Source: Bacillota bacterium (GTDB lineage Bacteria; Bacillota; Clostridia; Oscillospirales; Ruminococcaceae). From it: a stretch of 55,151 nucleotides of DNA. Below, in pieces: positions 40,845 to 49,053 of this stretch. The first letter of the stretch is position 1. Every line of letters begins with the position of its first letter. The notes under the pieces were generated by a model. That model saw nothing but the letters and a program-made list of their open reading frames with translations. It searched no databases and had not been told where the DNA came from. The DNA lies in contig JAEWWT010000029.1 of NCBI GenBank assembly GCA_023396225.1, positions 1 to 55,151 on the forward strand, given 5' to 3'. Made by a program: the position numbers and the translations under genes.

Positions 40845-41793
40845 AGTTTTTATTGACGGAAAAGAAGGTACAACAGGTTTAAGAATTTCTGATCGCCTTG
40901 CAGGACGTACAGACATTGAAATTCTTGAAATTGATGAGGAACTGAGAAAAAGCACAATTGAGAGAAAGCGTCTTATTAATGCATCCGATTATACAATACT
41001 TTGTCTTCCAGATGAAGCTGCAATCGAATCGGCTTCTCTCTGCGAAAACAGCAGAACAAAGATAATTGATGCCTCAACTGCTCACAGAACAAATCCGAAA
41101 TGGGCTTATGGTTTTCCGGAATTGTCTGATGAACACAGAAGAAAGATAGAAAACTCAAAGAGAGTTACTGTTCCAGGCTGTTACGCAACCGGATTCAATG
41201 CTCTTATGTACCCAATTGTTCAGAACAAATTTATTCAGCCTTATCATCCAGTTATATGTCATGGAGTTTCAGGATACAGCGGTGCAGGCAAAAAGGCTAT
41301 TGCAGTATATGAATCACCTGATAGGTCAGCTGAATTTGATTCTCCAAGATTATATTCACTCGGAAAAACTCATAAGCATATCAAGGAAATGATGGCTGTT
41401 TCAGGCTTGTCATATCCTCCGATATTCAATCCGTATATAAATCCTTATTACAATGGAATGATTGTTTCTGTTCCTCTTCATTTCAGAGCAATGGCAAAGA
41501 AAACAACTGCACATCAAGTATGGGAAATTATGAGTGAACATTATAATAATCAGAAGCTTGTAAAGGTTGAACCTTTTATGGGTGAGGGTGTTACTGAAAA
41601 TGGATTCCTTGCTGCAAATACATTGAAAGATACAGACACAATGCAGATATTTGTATACGGTACAGATGATCATGTTATGCTTTGCGCAAGGTTTGATAAC
41701 CTTGGCAAGGGCGCATCAGGAGCAGCTGTCCAGTGCATGAACATTATGATGGGACTTGACGAAACAACAGGACTTACACTTTATAATAAATAA
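40834..41793 (+). CDS. argC: N-acetyl-gamma-glutamyl-phosphate reductase, type 2
   Basis: 319 aa, about 25 residues shorter than common ArgC. It reduces acetylglutamyl phosphate to the semialdehyde with NADPH. The start MAYKVFIDGKEGTTGLRI and the blocks DASTAHRTNPKWAYGFPEL and VPGCYATGFNALMYP (catalytic Cys) match the short form of ArgC (the uncommon form, known best from proteobacteria) rather than the usual Firmicute type. VSGYSGAGKKAIAVYE is also conserved. It overlaps the preceding membrane-protein gene and is followed by argJ. Confidence 0.93.
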   Translation: MAYKVFIDGKEGTTGLRISDRLAGRTDIEILEIDEELRKSTIERKRLINASDYTILCLPDEAAIESASLCENSRTKIIDASTAHRTNPKWAYGFPELSDEHRRKIENSKRVTVPGCYATGFNALMYPIVQNKFIQPYHPVICHGVSGYSGAGKKAIAVYESPDRSAEFDSPRLYSLGKTHKHIKEMMAVSGLSYPPIFNPYINPYYNGMIVSVPLHFRAMAKKTTAHQVWEIMSEHYNNQKLVKVEPFMGEGVTENGFLAANTLKDTDTMQIFVYGTDDHVMLCARFDNLGKGASGAAVQCMNIMMGLDETTGLTLYNK

Positions 41794-41827
41794 GATTTAA
41801 CCAATTTAACCAAGGGGACAAGAGAGT

Positions 41828-43048
41828 ATGAAAGAGAAGTTTATATCAGGCGGAATTTGTGCATCTGTCGGATTTAAAGCAGCTGGTATGTTCACAGGAC
41901 TCGGTACTAATCCTGATAAGAATGATGTAGGAATAATATTCTGTGAGAAAAAATGCTCCGCTGCTGCTGTATATACACAGAATAAAGTTAAGGGAGCTCC
42001 TATACTTGTAACAAAACGTCACATTGAAGATGGTAAAGCTCAGGCAGTTATAGTAAACTCCAAGAATGCAAATACATGCAACGCAGACGGTGAGGAAAAG
42101 GCACAGATGATGTGCGATATGCTTGCTGAAAAGCTTGGCATAAACGCTGATGATGTTATTGTTGCTTCAACAGGAGTTATAGGTCAGCCGCTTAACATAC
42201 AGCCTATCAAAGATAACATTGGAAACCTCGTAAAGAAGCTCAGTGATGATGGAAGTGATGAATGTGCTAGGGCAATCATGACTACCGATACAAAGAAAAA
42301 GGAAATAGCAGTTGAGTTTGAAGCTGGAGGAAAGACTTGTCATATCGGTGGTATAGCAAAGGGAAGTGGAATGATTCATCCGAATATGGCAACAATGCTT
42401 TGCTTTATAACAACTGACGTGAACATTTCTTCGACAATGCTTAACAAGGTTCTTACTGAGGTTACAAAGGTAACTTTCAACAGAGTAAGTGTTGACGGTG
42501 ATACTTCTACTAACGATATGGCTTGTGTAATGGCATGCGGACTTGCAGAAAACGAAGAAATCACAGCTAAAAATGATGATTACGATAAATTCAAATCAGC
42601 TCTTTACTCAATTATGAGATACCTTTCAAGGGAAATTGCTAGGGACGGAGAAGGCGCAACAAAGCTTCTTGAATGTGTATGTATAGGTGCTAAAGATGAA
42701 AGGACAGCAGAAATTGTTGCAAAGGCTGTTATCACATCAAGTCTTTTCAAGGCAGCAATGTTCGGTGCTGACGCTAACTGGGGAAGGGTTCTCTGTGCAA
42801 TCGGTTATGCTGAAGCTGACTTTGATATCAACAAGGTTGATGTTACTCTTGGTTCTTCAAAGGGAACAATTGAAGTTTGCAGGAATGGTTCGGGAGTGGA
42901 TTTCTCAGAGGAAACTGCAAAGGAAATTCTCCTTGAGGACGAAATAAAGATTCATGTGCTGCTTCATCAGGGAAAAGCTGAAGCCGTAGCATGGGGTTGT
43001 GACCTTACATATGATTACGTTAAAATAAATGGAGACTACAGAAGTTAA
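41828..43048 (+). CDS. argJ: Bifunctional ornithine/glutamate N-acetyltransferase
   Basis: 406 aa. It moves the acetyl group from acetylornithine to glutamate and in bifunctional forms also uses acetyl-CoA. The self-cleavage site is in KGSGMIHPNMATMLCF, where Thr of ATML becomes the N-terminal nucleophile of the beta chain. N-terminal GGICASVGFKAAGMFTGLG and C-terminal GCDLTYDYVKINGDYRS are typical. No argA or argE is in the window, which fits the acetyl-recycling pathway. Confidence 0.96.
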   Translation: MKEKFISGGICASVGFKAAGMFTGLGTNPDKNDVGIIFCEKKCSAAAVYTQNKVKGAPILVTKRHIEDGKAQAVIVNSKNANTCNADGEEKAQMMCDMLAEKLGINADDVIVASTGVIGQPLNIQPIKDNIGNLVKKLSDDGSDECARAIMTTDTKKKEIAVEFEAGGKTCHIGGIAKGSGMIHPNMATMLCFITTDVNISSTMLNKVLTEVTKVTFNRVSVDGDTSTNDMACVMACGLAENEEITAKNDDYDKFKSALYSIMRYLSREIARDGEGATKLLECVCIGAKDERTAEIVAKAVITSSLFKAAMFGADANWGRVLCAIGYAEADFDINKVDVTLGSSKGTIEVCRNGSGVDFSEETAKEILLEDEIKIHVLLHQGKAEAVAWGCDLTYDYVKINGDYRS

Positions 43049-43074
43049 ATAACTTAATTCGGAGGTATCTGCAC

Positions 43075-43602
43075 ATGAATGATACCGATATATTCAACGA
43101 GTACCTTATGCAGGATGAAAAGATATTGTGGCAGGGCAAATCAAAGTACAGGATGTCCTTTGATTTAAGAGTATTAATTGGAATTGCCATGATAGTGATT
43201 GCCGTATACAATTTATTTGCTTTTAATCAAAGTAAATTCAGCACCGTCTTATTATTTCCTTTCATATTGTTTATGCTGTACATGATTTTTGATATACCGA
43301 AAAGAATTAAAACAGGGGCAGGTATTTACTGCGTTGTAACTGATATAAGGGTAATTCAGTATAACAAAAGGGAAAAGAAATTTTACTCCTGTATGCTTAA
43401 AGACACTGATAATATTATTTCAGAGATTTATAAAAAGGGTTACGGTAGTGTCTGTTTTAGCAGTAGTCCTGAAGATGATGTCAAGGAGTATGACCTTGAT
43501 GAAAAAGTAATACTTTTTGATTATATTGATAATCCAAAGCAGGTTGCTAATATTGCAAGAAAAGCTCGTAAACAACTTCTTAACTTTAACGATAACATAT
43601 AA
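43075..43602 (+). CDS. PH-like domain membrane protein
   Basis: 175 aa. N-terminal NEYLMQDEKILWQGKSK is followed by two membrane helices (about 35-52 and 58-78) and a beta-rich cytoplasmic part (CVVTDIRVIQYNKREKKFYSCML) like a bacterial PH (YdbT/DUF304-type) domain. It is clearly related to the gene at 44250, which shares NEYLLAGEHILWCGKGK and the same order of parts. The two flank a transglutaminase-fold gene. Function unknown. Confidence 0.8.
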   Translation: MNDTDIFNEYLMQDEKILWQGKSKYRMSFDLRVLIGIAMIVIAVYNLFAFNQSKFSTVLLFPFILFMLYMIFDIPKRIKTGAGIYCVVTDIRVIQYNKREKKFYSCMLKDTDNIISEIYKKGYGSVCFSSSPEDDVKEYDLDEKVILFDYIDNPKQVANIARKARKQLLNFNDNI

Positions 43603-43634
43603 ATACAAGACGATTTATAACGGGGGAAGAGTAT

Positions 43635-44228
43635 ATGATTTTAAAGGATTTCTTAACTGAAACAGATTATATTAATTTTTCCGTTAAAAATATAAAAAGC
43701 TTATCGGAACAGCTTTTTAAAAAAGATATGGCAGATGCAGAGAAAATAGAAAAAGCATACTACTATGTTGAAAAAGAAACTCCCCATTCGGGTGATATTG
43801 GAGAACAGAAACTTACATTCAAGGCATCGGATGTACTTAAATATAAACATGGAATATGCTATGCAAAATCAAATCTTTTTGCAGCATTGCTCAGAGGACA
43901 GGAGATTCCCGCAGGATTTTGTTATCAGAGACTTACACTCAACGATGATAATGATGATGACGGATATGCTGTTCATTGCCTTAATGCTGTCTGGTATAAC
44001 AATCATTTTATGAAGCTTGATGCAAGGGGCGGAAGAAGTGCTGTTTTTTCTCTGACTGATCCTGTAACTGCATTTCCTTTAAGGAGTCAGTTTGATGAGT
44101 ATTTTATTCCCGGTATATTTGCAAGACAGCCTGATGAAATAATAAAACTGTTTTCAAAGTGTAAAACAAGGTCGGAATTTTTCAGAGTGATCCCGGATGA
44201 ATTAAAAGAGAAGCCTGATGTAATATAA
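43635..44228 (+). CDS. Transglutaminase-like domain protein
   Basis: 197 aa. The triad of the papain-like transglutaminase fold is visible: Cys75 in KYKHGICYAKSNLFAALLR, His114 in AVHCLNAVWYN and Asp129 in MKLDARGG. There is no signal peptide, so it acts in the cytoplasm. Members of this superfamily are often peptidases or amidases rather than cross-linkers. Its place between two related PH-like membrane proteins, with short gaps of 32 and 21 nt, suggests the three work together. Confidence 0.83.
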   Translation: MILKDFLTETDYINFSVKNIKSLSEQLFKKDMADAEKIEKAYYYVEKETPHSGDIGEQKLTFKASDVLKYKHGICYAKSNLFAALLRGQEIPAGFCYQRLTLNDDNDDDGYAVHCLNAVWYNNHFMKLDARGGRSAVFSLTDPVTAFPLRSQFDEYFIPGIFARQPDEIIKLFSKCKTRSEFFRVIPDELKEKPDVI

Positions 44229-44249
44229 CATTCTTGACAGGAGGTATTT

Positions 44250-44966
44250 ATGTTAGACGAGTTTAAAGAGTACGAAAAGCCGCGCAGAGAAGACGGCGAG
44301 ATATATCCTAACAGACAGGAGTTTTATCCAGAGCAAAGAGAAATCTATCCTGAACAAAGAGAACCTTATTCAAATGGTCAGGAGATATACCCGAATGACC
44401 GGATTATACATCCCTCTGAATATTCAGTAGAACCTTATTCAGAAATTGAAAGTCAGTTTAATGAATACCTGCTTGCAGGGGAACATATTCTATGGTGCGG
44501 CAAGGGTAAAGCGAGTTCAAGGGCAAGAGCATACCCTATTTTTTTCTCAATATTCTGGCTCGGCTTTTCAATTTTCTGGACTGTATCAGCAGTTTCAGGA
44601 GCCGGTTTTTTTGGGTTATTTGGATTGCCGTTTATTGCAATCGGTGTGTTCCTGCTGCTTCAGTCACTTGGAATAACGGGTATTAACAAATACGCTATCA
44701 CAAACATGAGGATACTTTCTATAACAGGTAAAAGTTTTAAAAGTGAATATCTTGATAAGATTGTTGATGTAAGATTGTATCAGACGGGCAAAGGAAAAGC
44801 TGATATAAATTTCTCAGTAGATTGTCGTGGTGTACGCAATGATAACTATGCTAATTCGTTCGGTGACGGCGGCTCAATTGTCGGAATTGACAATGTAGAT
44901 TCTATTTACAGACTTTTAAAGGAACAGAGCGATATGGCATACAAAAATAATAACAGAACTTATTAA
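44250..44966 (+). CDS. PH-like domain membrane protein with Tyr-Pro heptad repeats
   Basis: 238 aa. Residues 17-51 are five 7-residue repeats of the form E-I/F-Y-P-x-x-Q/R, an unusual charged, aromatic tail. Then comes NEYLLAGEHILWCGKGK, two membrane helices (about 95-135) and a PH-like domain (NKYAITNMRILSITGKSFKSEYLDKIVDVRLYQ) of the bPH type. It is a paralogue of the protein encoded at 43075. The repeat tail is absent there, so it was probably added later. Function unknown. Confidence 0.8.
   Translation: MLDEFKEYEKPRREDGEIYPNRQEFYPEQREIYPEQREPYSNGQEIYPNDRIIHPSEYSVEPYSEIESQFNEYLLAGEHILWCGKGKASSRARAYPIFFSIFWLGFSIFWTVSAVSGAGFFGLFGLPFIAIGVFLLLQSLGITGINKYAITNMRILSITGKSFKSEYLDKIVDVRLYQTGKGKADINFSVDCRGVRNDNYANSFGDGGSIVGIDNVDSIYRLLKEQSDMAYKNNNRTY
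44298..44402 (+). repeat. Five 21-nt coding repeats
   Basis: Tandem units of 21 nt within the PH-like gene encode the E-[IF]-Y-P-x-x-[QR] heptads; the fourth unit diverges to EPYSNGQ. A sixth, weaker unit (IIHPSEY) follows. Confidence 0.8.
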
Positions 44967-45005
44967 ATAATAGGTGTAATTAGTTTATTAAGGGAGCATA
45001 TAAAA

Positions 45006-45875
45006 ATGGAGTTTACAGATCAGATTTCAAATACAATACGTTCAAAAGTGCTTATTGATGCACTTCCTTATATTCAGAAATATAATAATAAAATTGTTGT
45101 AGTAAAGTATGGCGGAAATGCCATGACAAATGAAGAACTCAAGAATGCTGTTATGAGTGACATAGTTCTTCTTTCACTTGTCGGAGTAAAGGTTGTTTTA
45201 GTTCACGGTGGAGGTCCTGAAATAAATGATATGCTTAAAAAAGTTGGTATTGAAAGCAGATTTGTAAACGGACTAAGATATACAGACGAAGCTACAGTTG
45301 ACATTGTCAAGATGGTTCTTTCAGGAAAGGTAAACAAGGAGCTTGTTTCACATCTTACACAGAACAAGGGCAAGGCTCTTGGAATGTGTGGTATTGACGG
45401 ACAGATGCTTCTTGCTCATAAGATGGAAGGCGAAGATGATCTTGGTTATGTCGGCGAAATTGTAAAGGTAAACACACAGCCTATCCACGATGCACTTAAC
45501 AATGATTATATACCTGTTATTGCTACAGTTGCATGCGATGAAAACGGTCAGACATATAATGTAAATGCAGATACAGCGGCTTCAAGAATTGCTGCCGAAC
45601 TTGGTGCAGAAAATCTTATCCTTATGACAGATATAGTGGGTCTTCTTAAAGATAAGGATGATCCTGATACTCTTATCAGTGAGGTTCAGGTAAGTGAAGT
45701 TCCGTTCATGAAGCGTCAGGGCATAATTTCAGGCGGAATGATTCCTAAGATTGACTGTTGCGTTGAAGCAGTCAGACGTGGTGTTCATAAGACTTGTATT
45801 ATTGACGGAAGAGTTCCACATTCAATACTTATAGAACTTCTTTCAAACGAGGGCATTGGTACACAATTTGTATAA
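45006..45875 (+). CDS. argB: Acetylglutamate kinase
   Basis: 289 aa. It phosphorylates N-acetylglutamate, usually the arginine-controlled step. The amino-acid kinase fold shows VVKYGGNAM near the N-terminus, VLVHGGGPEIN, and the C-terminal SGGMIPKIDCCVEAVRRGV. An N-terminal helix (about 1-20) resembles the one that makes arginine-sensitive enzymes hexameric, so feedback inhibition by arginine is likely but inferred. It lies 39 nt after the PH-like gene. Confidence 0.97.
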   Translation: MEFTDQISNTIRSKVLIDALPYIQKYNNKIVVVKYGGNAMTNEELKNAVMSDIVLLSLVGVKVVLVHGGGPEINDMLKKVGIESRFVNGLRYTDEATVDIVKMVLSGKVNKELVSHLTQNKGKALGMCGIDGQMLLAHKMEGEDDLGYVGEIVKVNTQPIHDALNNDYIPVIATVACDENGQTYNVNADTAASRIAAELGAENLILMTDIVGLLKDKDDPDTLISEVQVSEVPFMKRQGIISGGMIPKIDCCVEAVRRGVHKTCIIDGRVPHSILIELLSNEGIGTQFV

Positions 45876-45980
45876 TTTATTAATAATATTAATCTGGTGA
45901 CACTTTAGGTCCCATGTTAATAATTAAAATAGCTTGGACATTTTTTATTTGGCATAAAAATTGATAAGGGTGAGAATGAA

Positions 45981-47153
45981 ATGAACAATAAAGATACGGT
46001 AAATAAATTTGATAAATATGTCATGGGCTCATATAAGCGTTATGACATTGCTCCTAAATCAGGCAGCGGACGTATTGCTGTTGATGAGGACGGAAAACAA
46101 TATATAGATTTCGGCAGCGGAATTGGAACAAACTCTCTTGGCTACTGCGATGAAGAATGGGCAGATGCAGTATGCTCACAGGTAAGGTCAATCCAGCATA
46201 CATCTAACTATTATTACACACAGGTTCAGGCTGATTTTGCGGAGAGTCTTTGCAAAACAACAGGCTACAAGAAAGTATTCTTCGGTAATTCAGGTGCAGA
46301 AGCTAATGAGGCTGCAATAAAGCTTGCAAGGAAATATTCCTTTGATAAGTACGGCAAGGGACGTCACAATATAATCACCCTTGTAAACAGCTTTCACGGA
46401 AGGACATTAGCTACACTTTCAGCTACAGGTCAGGACTCATTCCACAACTATTTCTATCCTTTCCTTGATGGATTCATAAATGTTGAAGCAAACAATGTTG
46501 CTGATTTACGTGAAAAGCTTGATGATACAGTTTGTGCTGTTATGTTTGAGTTTGTTCAGGGTGAAGGCGGAGTTATTGCTCTTGACAAGGAGTTCATTGA
46601 CGAAATATTCAAGCTTTGTGCTGAAAAGGACGTTCTTACAGTAGCTGATGAAGTTCAGTCAGGTGTTGGCCGTACAGGAAAATTCCTTGCATCTGAACAT
46701 TATGGTGTAAAACCTGATATTACAACACTTGCAAAGGGAATTGCAGGTGGTATTCCAATGGGAGTTTGCCTTGCAGGAGAAAAATGTGCAGAGGTATTCA
46801 CACCAGGAACACATGGCTCTACATTCGGCGGAAACCCTGTTGCTTGTGCAGGCGGTAATGTAGTAATCAAGAAATTGAATACAGCAGGTTTCCTTGATGA
46901 AGTAAGTAAAAAGAGTGACTATATCCGTTCTGAGCTTTTAAAGATAGATGAAGTTGAAAGTGTCAGCGGACTTGGACTTATGATTGGTATAACACTGAAA
47001 ACCAAAACTGCAGGTGATGTCTGCAAGGCTGGTCTTGACAAGGGATTATTACTTCTTACTGCAAAGGAAAAGCTCAGGATGCTTCCTCCGCTTACAATAA
47101 CATATGATGAAATTGATAAGGGCATTGCTATACTGAAGGAATTGCTTGCATAA
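45981..47153 (+). CDS. argD: Acetylornithine aminotransferase
   Basis: 390 aa, class III PLP-dependent aminotransferase. It converts acetylglutamate semialdehyde to acetylornithine with glutamate as donor. NSGAEANEAAIKLAR binds the cofactor phosphate, VADEVQSGVGRTG holds the Asp that pairs with the pyridine nitrogen, and TTLAKGIAGGIPMG holds the Schiff-base Lys. The 105-nt gap from argB shows no promoter or terminator. The hydrolase gene follows by 14 nt. Confidence 0.96.
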   Translation: MNNKDTVNKFDKYVMGSYKRYDIAPKSGSGRIAVDEDGKQYIDFGSGIGTNSLGYCDEEWADAVCSQVRSIQHTSNYYYTQVQADFAESLCKTTGYKKVFFGNSGAEANEAAIKLARKYSFDKYGKGRHNIITLVNSFHGRTLATLSATGQDSFHNYFYPFLDGFINVEANNVADLREKLDDTVCAVMFEFVQGEGGVIALDKEFIDEIFKLCAEKDVLTVADEVQSGVGRTGKFLASEHYGVKPDITTLAKGIAGGIPMGVCLAGEKCAEVFTPGTHGSTFGGNPVACAGGNVVIKKLNTAGFLDEVSKKSDYIRSELLKIDEVESVSGLGLMIGITLKTKTAGDVCKAGLDKGLLLLTAKEKLRMLPPLTITYDEIDKGIAILKELLA

Positions 47154-47167
47154 GGAGTTGGGTATAA

Positions 47168-47893
47168 ATGTATTATGAAAGCTTTGGTAATCCTGAAAAT
47201 CCTGCAATAGTATTTCTGCATGGTGCAAATTTTGTACAAAGCTTTTATAAACAATACTGTCTTTCGGACAGATATTATCTTATAGTTCCTCACATCACAG
47301 GCTATGGAAAAGAATCTGAATCCATATATACTACAGAAAAGGCCAAGGAAGAGATTACCGAGCTTATAAAATCACTTAACAGAAAAGTTACACTGATTGG
47401 TTTTTCACTTGGCGCACAACTTGCTTTTACTCTTACAAGTGATCACAGCGAACTGTTTAGTGGGGCAATCATTATCAGCCCTTGGATCATTAAAGAGCGA
47501 AAGACTCTTGACAAGATTGTAAAAATGAATGAGAAGTATATTAATCTGCTGCAGAAAAACTGGTATATAAAGATTTCAGCAAAATTACTTGCTATTTCAA
47601 ATGAAATGTATGACGATTTCGCTGAATATACAAAGAGTGCAAAGCTTGAAACAATTTTAAATAGCATTGACAATGGGATAGAAATCAAAGATTACCCACA
47701 GTTTGCAGATACAGATATTCCTGTTCTTGTTTTATGTGGCAAAAAAGAATTATCTGATGTTAGAAAGTCTGTCAGACATATGGCAGAGTTGAATTCTAAA
47801 TGCAAGTGTGAAGTCTGGGATAAAGCTGCACACAACATAACAACAAAGTACAGCGAACGGCTTAACAGCATTATAGATAAATTCATGATTTAA
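47168..47893 (+). CDS. Alpha/beta hydrolase
   Basis: 241 aa. The nucleophile elbow is GFSLGAQ (Gly-x-Ser-x-Gly with Ser at about 82), the oxyanion-hole motif is FLHGANF, and the catalytic His is in AAHNIT near the C-terminus; the acid is likely Asp in VLVLCGKKELSDV or nearby. There is no signal peptide. It lies tightly between argD and argF. It is not a known arginine enzyme, and no acetylornithine deacetylase signature is present. Confidence 0.85.
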   Translation: MYYESFGNPENPAIVFLHGANFVQSFYKQYCLSDRYYLIVPHITGYGKESESIYTTEKAKEEITELIKSLNRKVTLIGFSLGAQLAFTLTSDHSELFSGAIIISPWIIKERKTLDKIVKMNEKYINLLQKNWYIKISAKLLAISNEMYDDFAEYTKSAKLETILNSIDNGIEIKDYPQFADTDIPVLVLCGKKELSDVRKSVRHMAELNSKCKCEVWDKAAHNITTKYSERLNSIIDKFMI

Positions 47894-47919
47894 ACAGTAA
47901 AGAAAATGGAGGTAACCCA

Positions 47920-48828
47920 ATGAAACACTTATTAAAACTGCTTGATCTTTCAAAGGAAGAAATTATTGATATTCTTAACCTTGCTGATCAGCTTAAGTAT
48001 GAACTCAAGCACAATATCCCACATCCTTATCTTCAGGGCAAGACACTCGGAATGATATTCCAGAAGGCTTCAACACGTACACGTGTATCTTTTGAAACAG
48101 GTATGTACCAGCTCGGCGGATACCCATTGTTTCTTTCATCAAACGATCTTCAGATAGGACGTGGCGAGCCTGTACAGGATACAGCTCGTGTTCTTTCACG
48201 TTATATTGACGGAATTATGATTCGTACCTTTGAGCAGAAAGAAGTTGAGGATCTTGCTGAATTCGGTAATATTCCGATTATTAATGGTCTTACAGATTTC
48301 AGCCATCCATGTCAGATACTTGCTGACCTTATGACTATTCGTGAATTCAAGGGACAGTTTGACGGACTAAAGATGTGCTTTATTGGTGACGGCAATAACA
48401 TGGCAAATTCACTTATCGTCGGTGGTTTAAAGGTAGGAATGGCTGTTTCTGTTGCTTGTCCGGAGGGATACCATCCTGCAAAGGAAGTTCTCGATTTTGC
48501 TAAGGAGTTTGATTGTTTTGAGCTTACATCATCTCCAGCACAGGCTGCAAAGGATGCAGATGTAGTTATAACTGACGTATGGGCATCAATGGGTCAGGAG
48601 GGTGAAGCTGAAAAGCGCCGCGCTGCATTCAAGGGTTATCAGATCAATGATGAGATTATGGCTGTTGCCAAGCCTGATGCTATGGTTCAGCATTGCTTGC
48701 CTGCACATCGTGAGGAAGAAATTACTACAAAGGTTTTTGAAGCACATGCAAATGAGATTTTCGAAGAAGCTGAAAATCGTCTCCATGCACAGAAGGCTGT
48801 TATGGTTAAGCTAATGGGAGATAAGTAA
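47920..48828 (+). CDS. argF: Ornithine carbamoyltransferase
   Basis: 302 aa. It makes citrulline from ornithine and carbamoyl phosphate. Carbamoyl-phosphate binding is in KASTRTRVSFE; the ornithine-binding Asp-x-x-x-Ser-Met appears as DVWASMGQE, and HCLPAHREEEI is the C-terminal signature. With argG, argH, argC, argJ, argB and argD it completes glutamate to arginine, except for carbamoyl-phosphate synthase, which is not in this window. A terminator follows. Confidence 0.97.
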   Translation: MKHLLKLLDLSKEEIIDILNLADQLKYELKHNIPHPYLQGKTLGMIFQKASTRTRVSFETGMYQLGGYPLFLSSNDLQIGRGEPVQDTARVLSRYIDGIMIRTFEQKEVEDLAEFGNIPIINGLTDFSHPCQILADLMTIREFKGQFDGLKMCFIGDGNNMANSLIVGGLKVGMAVSVACPEGYHPAKEVLDFAKEFDCFELTSSPAQAAKDADVVITDVWASMGQEGEAEKRRAAFKGYQINDEIMAVAKPDAMVQHCLPAHREEEITTKVFEAHANEIFEEAENRLHAQKAVMVKLMGDK

Positions 48829-48878
48829 TATCAAACATATATTGTAACATAAATTCAGCTTTGTATTAAATACATTTT

Positions 48879-48938
48879 AAAGCGGCAATAGGGTTGTCTT
48901 ACTTTTAAGTTGAGGTAATCTTGTTGCCGCTTTTATTA
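48879..48938 (+). terminator. Terminator of the arginine region
   Basis: AAAGCGGCAA/TTGCCGCTTT, a 10-bp perfect stem (48879-48888 with 48924-48933), with further imperfect pairing inside the 35-nt loop, followed by TTATTATA. Confidence 0.75.
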
Positions 48939-49053
48939 TAGTCAATTGAATGTTACCTAATTGTGATAATTTGTAATTATTATGATATGTACAATAATAA
49001 AAATTTTTAATATAATTTACTTTGTATCAATAAAAATTTTCGGGGGTAAGGTA

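Noticed and set aside
36049..48828. An arginine-repressor (ARG box) operator in the arg region
   Set aside because: I looked in the argG leader and the argB-argD spacer and saw no convincing 18-bp ARG-box palindrome.
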